Source: Bifidobacterium merycicum DSM 6492
GTDB lineage: Bacteria; Actinomycetota; Actinomycetes; Actinomycetales; Bifidobacteriaceae
Assembly: GCF_900129045.1 (NCBI RefSeq)
Contig: NZ_FQTX01000005.1
Location: 62,001-126,000 of the forward strand
DNA: 64,000 nt
Direction of reading: 5' to 3'
Every line of letters begins with the position of its first letter. The first letter of the stretch is position 1. The position numbers and the translations under genes were made by a program. Below are positions 36,436-45,570 of the stretch, in pieces. The notes below the pieces were generated by a model that searched no databases, had not been told where the DNA came from, and saw only the letters and a program-made list of their open reading frames with translations.

Positions 36436-38511
36436 TCAGTGATTATCGGACGAACCGTTACCGCTGCTGCTCGTGGCGCCGCCGCTGCCGCCGCTGCCGC
36501 CGCTGCCGCCGGAAGAGGCGGAATCCTGCGTGGTCAGCGTGATGATCGCGCCCTTATCGGCATTACCGCCGGCGGGATTCTGGCTGATCACCTTATCGTT
36601 CTCGCCCGTGGAACCCTGCTGCTTCACCGTGAAGCCCAACGATTCCAGCACCTGCTTGGCGCTCGCGAACGACTGCCCGGTCACATCGGGCACCGTGACC
36701 TGTGGCGTGGGCTCCTTGCCCTTGGACACCGTGATGGTGATCGTGGAACGCTGCGCCACGGACGTGCCGGAAGCGGGGTTCGTGCTGACAACCATGCCCT
36801 CGGCCACCGAATCCGAATACGTTTCCTCGGTGACGATGCTGAACTGCAGATCCTGCAGGGACTTGATGACGGCATCCTTGGTCTGGCCGGCCAGACCGTC
36901 CGGCACCTTGGTCATGCCGGAGGAGACGAACATCAGAATCGACGTGCCCTTGGGCTGCGAGGTACCGGCGGCCGGGTCGGTACGGGTGACCCTATCCTTG
37001 TCGACCGTGGCGCTGTCCTCCGAATTCACGCTCGTCTGCACCTTGAAACCGGCGGCTTCGAGCTTGGTCCTCGCCTCGCTCTGCGACATGCCCTTCACGT
37101 CGGGGATCTGCGCGTTCTGCGGTCCGGCGGAGAACCACACCTTGACCACGGAACCCTTCTTGGCCTTCACGCCGCCGGCCGGATCCTGCTTGGTGAACGT
37201 GCCCGCGGGTTCGGTCGAATCGTTGTCCGTCATGGCCTTGAACTCGAATCCGGCCGCTTCGATGGCGGCTTCCGCGCGATCCTTGGTCATGGACGAGGTG
37301 ATGGTCGGTACGGTGACCATCTGCTCCGTCTTCGACTTGCTTGGATTCAGCAGGAACCACGCGCCGGCAATCACGCACAGCAGCACGATCACGCCGATCA
37401 CCGAGCCGATGATGATCTGCTTCCTGCGCTTGGCTTTGGCGGCCTGCGCACGCTGCGCCGCACGGGTCTGCGACAGCACGTTCGAAGCGGGGACCTGATG
37501 GAACTGGCCGGTCACCGGATTGAACGCCTGCGTCGTCTGACCCGTCTCGTTCGGGCCCATGGCGGCGGTGGCGGCATCCTGCTCGGCCTGCTTGCGCGCC
37601 TTCATATTGGTCAGATCGGTGAGTGGGTTGAACGCGGCCGCAACCGGTTCGCCGCCGTTCATAAAGGTGAGGATATCCTGCTTGAACTCGGTGGCCGTGG
37701 CATAGCGGTTCTGACGATCCTTGGCCATGGCCTTGGCGCAGATGGAATCCCACATCTTCGGCAGACCGGGCACCACGGCGCTCGGCGGCGTCGCCACCTC
37801 GGACACATGCTGGTAGGCGATGGCGACCGCGGAATCACCGGTGAACGGCGGCTTGCCGGTCAGCATCTCATACAACACGCAACCCGCGGAATACAGGTCG
37901 GAACGCATGTCCACGGTCTCGCCGCGGGCCTGCTCGGGGGAGAGGTACTGCGCGGTTCCCACCACGCCCTGCGACTGGGTCATGGTGGCGACGGAATCAT
38001 CCAACGCGCGGGCGATGCCGAAATCCATCACCTTCACGGCACCCTGATCGGAGATCATGATGTTCGCGGGCTTGATATCGCGGTGGATCACACCCATGCG
38101 GTGCGAATACTCCAACGCGCTCAGCATGCCCAGCATCACCTGCGCGGCGTCGCGCTGCGACAGCGGGCCGTTCACATGGATGATGTCACGCAGGGTCTGA
38201 CCCTTCACATACTCCATCACCAAGTACGGCAGCCGTTCGGACTGGCCGTTCTCGTCGGTGACTATCTCCTCGCCGGAATCGTAGATGTTCACGATATTCG
38301 CGTTGTTCATCTGGGCGACGGAATGCGCTTCACGGCGGAAGCGCGTCAGGAAGATCTCATCGTTCGCCAGATCGGCGCGCATAATCTTAATGGCGATCGT
38401 GCGGCCGAGACGGGTGTCAAGGCCGACATGCACTTCGGCCATGCCTCCGCGTCCGATGAGTTGACCGATCTGGTAGCGGCCGTTGGACAAAGAAGAGGGC
38501 ATGTTGCTCAT
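36436..38511 (-). CDS. pknB: Serine/threonine protein kinase with PASTA repeats
   Basis: 691 residues. Intracellular kinase (about 12-275; GRGGMAEVHVG, K42, HRDIKPAN, DFGIA), juxtamembrane linker (to about 355), one membrane helix (about 360-383), then four PASTA domains (about 390-660) and a Gly/Ser-rich tail. PASTA units bind muropeptides, so the kinase couples cell-wall status to phosphorylation of division and wall enzymes. ATG 38511 overlaps the pknA stop by ATGA, with GGAAGGAG upstream; the in-frame ATG at 38526 is less likely. It is the last gene of the minus-strand operon. Confidence 0.96.
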   Translation of the reverse strand: MSNMPSSLSNGRYQIGQLIGRGGMAEVHVGLDTRLGRTIAIKIMRADLANDEIFLTRFRREAHSVAQMNNANIVNIYDSGEEIVTDENGQSERLPYLVMEYVKGQTLRDIIHVNGPLSQRDAAQVMLGMLSALEYSHRMGVIHRDIKPANIMISDQGAVKVMDFGIARALDDSVATMTQSQGVVGTAQYLSPEQARGETVDMRSDLYSAGCVLYEMLTGKPPFTGDSAVAIAYQHVSEVATPPSAVVPGLPKMWDSICAKAMAKDRQNRYATATEFKQDILTFMNGGEPVAAAFNPLTDLTNMKARKQAEQDAATAAMGPNETGQTTQAFNPVTGQFHQVPASNVLSQTRAAQRAQAAKAKRRKQIIIGSVIGVIVLLCVIAGAWFLLNPSKSKTEQMVTVPTITSSMTKDRAEAAIEAAGFEFKAMTDNDSTEPAGTFTKQDPAGGVKAKKGSVVKVWFSAGPQNAQIPDVKGMSQSEARTKLEAAGFKVQTSVNSEDSATVDKDRVTRTDPAAGTSQPKGTSILMFVSSGMTKVPDGLAGQTKDAVIKSLQDLQFSIVTEETYSDSVAEGMVVSTNPASGTSVAQRSTITITVSKGKEPTPQVTVPDVTGQSFASAKQVLESLGFTVKQQGSTGENDKVISQNPAGGNADKGAIITLTTQDSASSGGSGGSGGSGGATSSSGNGSSDNH

Positions 38512-39464
38512 TGCTGCTCCTTCCAATGATTATGCGTAAAAGAGACGGGAGGTGTGAACGACAGGTGCGGTGTGCTGGAGATTCTGCGCGGCATGCGTCC
38601 GGAGACGATGGTCGCCTCGTTGAGTTCGGTCTGCTGGTCGAGCAGACGGCGTTCGATGCGTGCCAGCGTGCGCGAAACCACCAGCGCGTCGGCGGGACGA
38701 TCACGCGGATCCTTGGCGAGCATCGACATGATGAACTCCCGCAACTGGAAGTCGACGGAGTCGGGCAACGGCGGCACGGTGTCGTTGACGTGCGCGGCGG
38801 CGATGTCGACCGGCGTGGCACCCGTGAACGGCCTGTGCCCGGCGACACCCTCATAGGCGACCACGCCCAGCGAGTAGATGTCGGATCGCGGCGTGGCCTG
38901 CTCGCCCTGCGCCTGTTCCGGCGAAATGTACTGGGCGGTGCCCACCACCATGCCGTCCTGGGTGATCTGCTCCTGATTGGTGGAGTAGCTCACGCCGAAA
39001 TCCGTGATCTTGACGTCGCCGTTATCCGAAACCATGATGTTCGCCGGCTTCACGTCACGGTGCACGACGCCATGGCTGTGCGCCACGAACAGGCCGCGTG
39101 CCGTCTGGATGAGGATCGGCAGCAGCTGCAACGGATCCATACCGCCCGGATACTCGTGGTACAGATCAGCCAGCGACTTCGACGGCACATATTCCATAAT
39201 GAGGAAGCCGATGCCGTCATGCTCGTAGTATTCGAACAGCGCGGCGATATTCGGATGCGCAAGATTCGCGGAATTATGCGCTTCCGCACGCAGACGGCGC
39301 AGTTTGGCCTCGCCGCTGGTCAGATCGGAACGCAACGCCTTGATGGCCACGGGCCGGTTCAGCTGGATATCCCAGCCTTTCCACACTTCACCCATACCGC
39401 CTTGCGCGAGTCTGGAATCGAGGCGGTATCGGCCGTGAATGAGTCGTCCCTCAACGAGTTTCAT
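38508..39464 (-). CDS. pknA: Serine/threonine protein kinase
   Basis: 318 residues: a kinase domain (about 12-270; AQGGMGEVWKG, HRDVKPANIM, DFGVS) and a short basic tail, without an obvious membrane helix, unlike mycobacterial PknA, which has one. ATG 39464 overlaps the pbpA stop (ATGA). Longer in-frame starts reach into pbpA and have no ribosome site. It works with PknB on shape and division proteins. Confidence 0.94.
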   Translation of the reverse strand: MKLVEGRLIHGRYRLDSRLAQGGMGEVWKGWDIQLNRPVAIKALRSDLTSGEAKLRRLRAEAHNSANLAHPNIAALFEYYEHDGIGFLIMEYVPSKSLADLYHEYPGGMDPLQLLPILIQTARGLFVAHSHGVVHRDVKPANIMVSDNGDVKITDFGVSYSTNQEQITQDGMVVGTAQYISPEQAQGEQATPRSDIYSLGVVAYEGVAGHRPFTGATPVDIAAAHVNDTVPPLPDSVDFQLREFIMSMLAKDPRDRPADALVVSRTLARIERRLLDQQTELNEATIVSGRMPRRISSTPHLSFTPPVSFTHNHWKEQQ

Positions 39465-40927
39465 TGCTGCATCGCCTCCTGGATCATGGAACGGAACACC
39501 GGGCCTGCGGCTTCGACACCGTACCCGGTCGTGTTGTGCACCACCACTGCGACCGCGATCTTCGGATCGTCCGCGGGCGCGAAGCCCATCACCCAACCGT
39601 CGATGGAACTGTTGCCGACGCCGATCTGCGCGGTACCGGTTTTCGCGGCCACGCTGATGCCATCGGGGGCCAACGACGGTGAATCCTTCGTGACCACCGA
39701 CTTCATCATGGTGGTGAGCTTGCTTGCGGTGCTGGAACTGAATGCGGTGCTCATCACGGAGGATTTCGTCTCGCTGAGCATGGAAAGGTCGCTGGCGCGC
39801 ACGCGATCCACCAGCGTCGGATGCATGAGCTTGCCGCCATTGGCGATGGCGGCGGCGATCATCGCGTTCTGCAACGGCGTTTCGGTGACGTCACCCTGGC
39901 CGATGGAAGCCAACGCGAGCTTGTCTTCGGTCATGGAGGACGGGAACACCGAGGCCGTGGCCTTCATCGGGGTGCCGGTGGAGCTGGTGCCGTCGACGAC
40001 GATCGAACTGCCGAATCCGAGCTTGGTGGCCTGCTTGGCGATCGCATCCTGGCCGAGGGTCACGCCCAGCTGCGCGAACGCCGTATTGGAGGAATACGCG
40101 AGGGCATCCTCAAGCGTGATCTTGCCGTTGGTGCCATTGGCCTGCCATTCGACGTTGGTCAGCTGCGTGACGGTGCCGGGCAGCGTATAGCTGGCGCCTG
40201 CGGGAATCTCGGTGGACGTGTCGTATTTGCCGCTTTCCAGCGCCGCCGCGGCCACCACGGTTTTGAACGTCGATCCAGGGGGGAACAGCTGACTGGTTAC
40301 GTTGTTCACCATCGGGCTGGACGCGGATTGGGTGAGCCGGGCATAGTTCTCGTTCAACGTCTTGCCGTTATGCGAAGTCAGTTCGTTCGGATCGTAGCTC
40401 GGAGTGGACACCATGGCCAGGATGCGGCCGGTTTTCACTTCGATGGCCACGGCCGCTCCGGACTGCGAGCCCAAAGCCTGATAGGCGACGTTCTGCAGCT
40501 TCGAATTGATCGAGGTCTCGATGGTCGCGCCCTTGGTGTCCGAACCGGTGAGCACCGACTTGATGCGCTGCCAGAACAGCGAATCGGATTCGCCGGACAG
40601 CAGCGAGTTGCGCGACGCTTCGATGCCGCGGTCGGCACGCTGGCTGATGGAGAAATAGCCGGTCACCGGCGCGTACAGCATGCCGTTGGGGTAGGAGCGT
40701 TGGAATTTGAACGCGTCGTTCGTCGCATCGGATTTAGCCATGATTGTGCCGTCGGAGGCGAGAATGAACCCGCGCTGCGTGCCGTACTCGTGGTACAGCG
40801 CGCGCGTGTTGCGCGGATCGGAATTCAGCTCGTTGGCGCGGATCGCGGTGATAATCGACGAGGAAAGCCCCAGGATGGTGAACAATACGATTACCGCGAC
40901 GAACAATTGGCGCAGCATCTTGTTCAT
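39461..40927 (-). CDS. pbpA: Penicillin-binding protein, class B transpeptidase
   Basis: 488 residues. One N-terminal membrane anchor (about 8-28), a short dimerisation region, then the transpeptidase with S219-T-F-K222, S279-S-N281 and KTGTA near residue 431. It cross-links peptidoglycan together with the RodA glycosyltransferase encoded just upstream. Start and stop overlap both neighbours by ATGA. Confidence 0.95.
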   Translation of the reverse strand: MNKMLRQLFVAVIVLFTILGLSSSIITAIRANELNSDPRNTRALYHEYGTQRGFILASDGTIMAKSDATNDAFKFQRSYPNGMLYAPVTGYFSISQRADRGIEASRNSLLSGESDSLFWQRIKSVLTGSDTKGATIETSINSKLQNVAYQALGSQSGAAVAIEVKTGRILAMVSTPSYDPNELTSHNGKTLNENYARLTQSASSPMVNNVTSQLFPPGSTFKTVVAAAALESGKYDTSTEIPAGASYTLPGTVTQLTNVEWQANGTNGKITLEDALAYSSNTAFAQLGVTLGQDAIAKQATKLGFGSSIVVDGTSSTGTPMKATASVFPSSMTEDKLALASIGQGDVTETPLQNAMIAAAIANGGKLMHPTLVDRVRASDLSMLSETKSSVMSTAFSSSTASKLTTMMKSVVTKDSPSLAPDGISVAAKTGTAQIGVGNSSIDGWVMGFAPADDPKIAVAVVVHNTTGYGVEAAGPVFRSMIQEAMQQ

Positions 40928-42351
40928 GATTGAGCACCTCCCCTTGCCCTGCGTGCGCTTCTCGAAGCCTGCTCGGCCTCGCGTTCCTTCAGCTCGCGGT
41001 CGCGCAGCGCGGCCAGCGCCTCATGCTGGAACGTTTCGGACAGTGTTTCCGGGGCCGGCTTGTTCGCGGCGTTCGAAATGATGATGAGCAGCGTCGCCAG
41101 CAGATAGTTGGCGACCATCGACGAGCCGCCGGCCGCCATATACGGCAGGGTCAGGCCGGTCAACGGGATTACCAGCGTGATGCCGCCGACCACGGTGAAC
41201 ACCTGGAACGCCATGGTGAACACCAGTCCGGCCGACAGCAGTTTGCCGAACCCGTCCTTGACCTTCATCGCGGTGATGAAACCGGAGGCGATGATGATGA
41301 TGTACAGCAGCAGGATGCCGAAGCAGCCGACCAGCCCGAACTCCTCGCCGAGCGAGGCGTAGATGTAATCGGAATTGGCGAACGGCGTGAGATACGGGTG
41401 CCCCTGCCCGAGCCCGGTGCCGAACAGGCCGCCGGACGCCAAGCCGAACAGGCCGGTGACGATCTGGTAGGAACCGCCCACGGCACGGTTGTACAACGTG
41501 TCGCTGAACGGGTGGAGCCACGCTTCGATACGTGCGCCGACATGGCTGAAGATCGACGATGCGGCCACCGCGCCGACGGCGAAGGCGATGCCGCCGATCA
41601 CAATCCAGCTCGCGCGCCCGGTGGCCACGTACAGCATGGAGACGAACATGGCGAAGAACATGAGCGAGGTACCCAGATCATGCTGCAGCACGAGCACGCC
41701 CATCGACGCGATCCATACGATGATGATCGGGCCGAGATCGCGGATGCGCGGCAGTTGCAGGCCCAGAACCTTCCTGCCTCCGACCGCGAGCTGGTCGCGA
41801 TGGTCGAACAGGTACGCCGCGAAGAAGAACGCGAGGAAGAGTTTGGCGAATTCGCCCGGCTGCAGCGAGCCGAGACCGGGGATGCGGATCCAGATGCGTG
41901 CGCCGTTGATGTTCTGGCCGATCACGGGCAGCATGGGGGAGAGCAGCAGCGCCAAGCCCACCACCATACTGACGTAGGAGAAACGGCGCAGGATGCGGTA
42001 GTCGTGCATCGCGACCACGAGGATTGAACACAGCACGATCGCGATGCAGATGAAGGTCAGCTGACGTATGGCGACTTCGGTGTTGTGTGCGTAGTCGATG
42101 CGTGCGATCATCACCGTGCCCAGGCCGGTCAACAGCAGCACGCATGGCTGGATCACCTGACTGGCGTACGGCAGGAAATGCAGTACCAGCGTCCAGTAGA
42201 TGAGTGACAGCGCGACGACCAGACCGAGCATGACCGCGTAATCCGTGGGGATCGTGCCGGTGGTGCGGGCGAACAGTTGGAAGAACGCGGCGCCGCAGAT
42301 GAGGAAGGAGAGCAGCAGCAGCGAAAGCTGACGAAGACGAAGCGCTATCAT
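40924..42351 (-). CDS. rodA: FtsW/RodA/SpoVE family peptidoglycan glycosyltransferase
   Basis: 475 residues, about ten membrane segments. RIWIRIPGLGSLQPGEFAKLFLAFFFAAYL and the loop ending in QGHPYLTPFANSDYIYASLGEEFGLVGC are the SEDS-family signatures. RodA polymerises lipid II into glycan strands. The cytoplasmic C-terminus is basic (RSARRARGG). Stop/start overlaps with pstP and pbpA indicate translational coupling, keeping polymerase and transpeptidase in ratio. Confidence 0.95.
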   Translation of the reverse strand: MIALRLRQLSLLLLSFLICGAAFFQLFARTTGTIPTDYAVMLGLVVALSLIYWTLVLHFLPYASQVIQPCVLLLTGLGTVMIARIDYAHNTEVAIRQLTFICIAIVLCSILVVAMHDYRILRRFSYVSMVVGLALLLSPMLPVIGQNINGARIWIRIPGLGSLQPGEFAKLFLAFFFAAYLFDHRDQLAVGGRKVLGLQLPRIRDLGPIIIVWIASMGVLVLQHDLGTSLMFFAMFVSMLYVATGRASWIVIGGIAFAVGAVAASSIFSHVGARIEAWLHPFSDTLYNRAVGGSYQIVTGLFGLASGGLFGTGLGQGHPYLTPFANSDYIYASLGEEFGLVGCFGILLLYIIIIASGFITAMKVKDGFGKLLSAGLVFTMAFQVFTVVGGITLVIPLTGLTLPYMAAGGSSMVANYLLATLLIIISNAANKPAPETLSETFQHEALAALRDRELKEREAEQASRSARRARGGAQS

Positions 42352-44051
42352 GACTGGTCCTCGCTCTTCCCGGAATCGTTGGAACTACTGGTCTTCGTGT
42401 CCTTCGAATCCTTGGTCGTGCTCTTCGAGTCCGACGTGCTCTTCGTACCCGTCGTGCTCTTCGAGGAGGACGAGGAATCCTTGGTCGAACCGGTGGTGTC
42501 GGAATCCTTGGATTTCTGCAGCTTGCGGTTCTCGTTCTGCAGGTACTTGACGTGCGCCCGCGCCTCTTCGATATTGTCGCGGGTGATGCCCTCGCCGAGC
42601 TCGTCACGCCAGGTCTGCGGCAGATCGCTGGTGTTCAACGAGGTGCGTTCCACCTCATGCGACAGCTTGATACCGAAGATGTTCGTGGGAACGCCTTGGA
42701 AAATCGCGACCTTGCCGTCGGCATCGCCCACATAGTAGCGGGTCTGGCTCCAACGGTAGGTGGCGTAGCCGGCGCCGCCGCCGACGAGCAGCAATGCGAG
42801 CACTGCGATGAGCACGATGATGCGTACGTTGCGCTTGTGCTTGTGCGCGGTCTTGCGGTCCTTCTCCTGCTTGACCTCGATGGCCTTGGCCACCTGCGGG
42901 TCGTTGGGATCGGACGACAACGCGCCATCCGCCTTCTGCACGATGGGAATCTCACCCGTATCGGGCGTCGACAGCGTGCTCTCCTCCTCGCGTGCCGCGG
43001 AAGGATGGGCGAGCTTCGGCTTGTCCTCCTCATCGTCCTTGCGGGGATTGGCGGATTGCATGAGCGCCGCCGCACGCTGGGCGGGCGAACCTTCGTCGCG
43101 CAATGCCGGTGCGGCCGCCACGGATTCGTTGACGATATCGGCGATGGGTTCGAGGCTGGAGCTTGCCGCGCCGCCCACGAGCGGCGTCTGATGCGGCAGG
43201 TCGAAGGCGTGCACGTCGAGCGCCAACGTGGCGTCCGCGATCACCGCCGTGACGTTGTCGGTGCTTCCCGCACGCAACGCCATGCTCACCAGATGCTGCG
43301 CGCAGTCGGTGAGATTCGACATGGACATCATGGTTTCGGCGATGGTGGAATTCTCCAGCACGCCGCACAAGCCGTCCGAGCAGAGCAGCCAACGGTCCGC
43401 GGGATGCGCCTTGAGCACCGCGATGTCGGGATGCGGGTCGATGTCGAAATCGCCGAGCACGCGCATCACCACGTTGCGCTGCGGATGGTTCTTCGCCTCC
43501 TGCTCGGTGATACGGCCCGTATTGATCAGATGCTGGACGTAACTGTGGTCCTGGGAGACCTGGCAGAGCGCCCCGTCGCGCAGCAGATACGCGCGGGAGT
43601 CGCCGATATGCGCCAGAACCCAGTAGTCGTCCACCAGCGCGACGGCGGTCACCGTCGTGCCCATGCCGGAAAGCTTGCGCTCATGCCGCGCCTTGCCGAC
43701 GATGGCGTCATGCGCGGCCATCACGGATGTCTCCATCATCGTCGCGATCGTCGAAACGTCTTTCTCATGATCGTCGCGTTCGATGTGCGCAAGCGAGCGG
43801 ATGGCGATCGTGGATGCCGTATCGCCGCCGGCGTGGCCGCCCATGCCGTCGCAGATGGCCACGAGATGTTCGCCCGCGAATGAGGAATCCTGATTGTTCG
43901 CACGCACCGTTCCCACGTCGGACACGGTGGTGGAGTACAGGAACAGCTGGTTATGGGATGGCTGAGGCACTTGGGCCGTTTGCGTCTGGGCTGTTTGAGC
44001 GGCCTGTGCCGCCTGCTGCAATGGCAGGGTCTGCTGAGGATCGTCGATCAT
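42348..44051 (-). CDS. pstP: PP2C-type serine/threonine protein phosphatase
   Basis: 567 residues. PP2C domain (about 35-275) with metal motifs ICDGMGGHAGGD, LAHIGDSRAYLLRDG, LLCSDGLCG and GSTDNVTAVI; a linker, one membrane helix (about 415-437) and an extracellular part ending in a long Ser/Thr/Lys/Asp repeat tail. It reverses PknA/PknB phosphorylation. ATG 44051 (MIDDPQQ) sits six bases after GAGGTG; an ATG at 44057 and a GTG at 44060 are alternatives that overlap the fhaB stop. Confidence 0.94.
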   Translation of the reverse strand: MIDDPQQTLPLQQAAQAAQTAQTQTAQVPQPSHNQLFLYSTTVSDVGTVRANNQDSSFAGEHLVAICDGMGGHAGGDTASTIAIRSLAHIERDDHEKDVSTIATMMETSVMAAHDAIVGKARHERKLSGMGTTVTAVALVDDYWVLAHIGDSRAYLLRDGALCQVSQDHSYVQHLINTGRITEQEAKNHPQRNVVMRVLGDFDIDPHPDIAVLKAHPADRWLLCSDGLCGVLENSTIAETMMSMSNLTDCAQHLVSMALRAGSTDNVTAVIADATLALDVHAFDLPHQTPLVGGAASSSLEPIADIVNESVAAAPALRDEGSPAQRAAALMQSANPRKDDEEDKPKLAHPSAAREEESTLSTPDTGEIPIVQKADGALSSDPNDPQVAKAIEVKQEKDRKTAHKHKRNVRIIVLIAVLALLLVGGGAGYATYRWSQTRYYVGDADGKVAIFQGVPTNIFGIKLSHEVERTSLNTSDLPQTWRDELGEGITRDNIEEARAHVKYLQNENRKLQKSKDSDTTGSTKDSSSSSKSTTGTKSTSDSKSTTKDSKDTKTSSSNDSGKSEDQS

Positions 44052-44056
44052 GCGCA

Positions 44057-44590
44057 TCACCTCAGTTCAAACGTGGTGGCGCCGATGCGCACGGGCATGC
44101 GCGCCGGAAGGATCGTCGGCACGACGAGACGCTGGTCGTTGACGATGGTGCCGTTGGTGGACCCCAGATCCTCGATGGCCCACTGGCCGGACGCGGGGTC
44201 ACGGTAGACACGGGCATGATGCGAGGAGACGAACTCGTCATCCAGCACCACGGTGTTCGATGCGGAACGACCCATGGTGATTTCACCGCCGCTTAAGGGG
44301 ATGGAGGATCCGGCCAGCGGTCCGTCGATGATCACCAGCAGGGTCGGCCCGGCGTTCTGTGCGGGCGCATTGGCGGTGGGAGCGTTGGATTGCCGCGGCT
44401 CCGCCACGGTATTGGGCATGGGTGCGGATGTCGCCTGATGCGCACGGCGCTTCCTGCGTCGGCGCGAGCGGGAGGGGCGCGGGCTGAACGATTCGATGTC
44501 CTTGCGCAGGGATCGCACGGCGAGCCATGCGAACACCCATAACAGGATCAGGAAACCGTATTTCAGCAGCGCAAACGTAAGTTCAGTCAT
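44057..44590 (-). CDS. fhaB: FHA domain protein with N-terminal membrane segment
   Basis: 177 residues. One membrane segment (about 8-27), a basic Arg/Lys linker (SRSRRRRKRRAHQ), then a forkhead-associated domain (about 85-177) with ITMGRSASNTVVLDDEFVSSHHARV and DLGSTNGTIVN, which binds phospho-threonine. The homologous FhaB/FipA of mycobacteria links kinase signalling to division proteins. Confidence 0.93.
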   Translation of the reverse strand: MTELTFALLKYGFLILLWVFAWLAVRSLRKDIESFSPRPSRSRRRRKRRAHQATSAPMPNTVAEPRQSNAPTANAPAQNAGPTLLVIIDGPLAGSSIPLSGGEITMGRSASNTVVLDDEFVSSHHARVYRDPASGQWAIEDLGSTNGTIVNDQRLVVPTILPARMPVRIGATTFELR

Positions 44591-44614
44591 ACTAGGGCCT
44601 TGACGCCGACGGCA

Positions 44615-45316
44615 TCACTCCTGTTCCTGGGACGAAGCCCAGTAAAGGATGCGGGTACGGCCGATGGTGATGGTATTGCCATCCAGCAGCGTGGCGGCGG
44701 GAACCTGATGACCTTCGACGTACGTACCGTTGGTGGAGCCCAGATCGCGGGCGATGACACCGTTGGGCGTGATATCGATTTCCAGATGCTTGCGGGAGAT
44801 GCCCGGATCGTCGATGACGATGTCGCAGCCGGAGCCGCGACCCAGAACCGTCTTCTCCTTGGTGAGCAGGTACTGGCTGCCGTTGATCTCCAGCAGCGGG
44901 CAATCCTGGCTCTGTTCGTCAGTGGTGACGGGAACGGCGTTGCCCTGCACGGATGCTGCGGTGAGCTTGAAACTTCCCTTGGCGAGATCGAGATCCTCCT
45001 CGAAAATCACCACAACAGGACCCACGAATGCATAATGCTGGCTGCGCGCATAATTGGTGAGGTTATCGGCAAGCTCATCTGCGAGCGTTTCGCTGCCCCA
45101 CTGTTCGATATGGTCGAAGTCGGGTGTACTCAGCTTAAAGCGATACTCATTCGGGGCGACTGTACGGTCGCGGCCCACGGGCATGGCCTCGTTGTCAATC
45201 TCACGTTCCAGTGCGCTGGATAGGTCCACAGGTTGCAGGTCTTTGGAGCCGAACTTCGAGAACACTCCATTCACTGCGCCTTCCACGCTTTTCTCAAAAC
45301 GGTCGAGAACGCTCAT
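44615..45316 (-). CDS. fhaA: DUF3662/FHA domain protein
   Basis: 233 residues: DUF3662 (about 1-115, starting SVLDRFEKSVEGAVNGVFSKFG) followed directly by an FHA domain (about 140-233; VLGRGSGCDIVIDDPGISRKHLEI, DLGSTNGTYVEG). Mycobacterial FhaA has a long linker between the two; here it is short. FhaA binds phosphorylated MviN/PknB. AAAGGG precedes ATG 45316; ATG 45322 is an alternative. It is the first gene of the operon. Confidence 0.94.
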   Translation of the reverse strand: MSVLDRFEKSVEGAVNGVFSKFGSKDLQPVDLSSALEREIDNEAMPVGRDRTVAPNEYRFKLSTPDFDHIEQWGSETLADELADNLTNYARSQHYAFVGPVVVIFEEDLDLAKGSFKLTAASVQGNAVPVTTDEQSQDCPLLEINGSQYLLTKEKTVLGRGSGCDIVIDDPGISRKHLEIDITPNGVIARDLGSTNGTYVEGHQVPAATLLDGNTITIGRTRILYWASSQEQE

Positions 45317-45570
45317 AGTCATCCCTTTCTATATCTTTCACCAGTGTACGCAATGGGCGCAACAGGTGCTAATCAATACGTTGAGGAATTGTGATTTTTT
45401 GCCGATGATTCGGTGGATTCCATGCTTGAAACGTTGCAGGCAGTCCGGGGATCGGGGAAGAACAGGCAGTCGTGGCCGACCTGGCGAAAAGAGCGGAAAA
45501 TAGCCGTTTCTCTTCGGGAAATGCGGGTGTTTCGCACGATAGGAGAGACCTGATAGGTAAGGTGGGGGTT

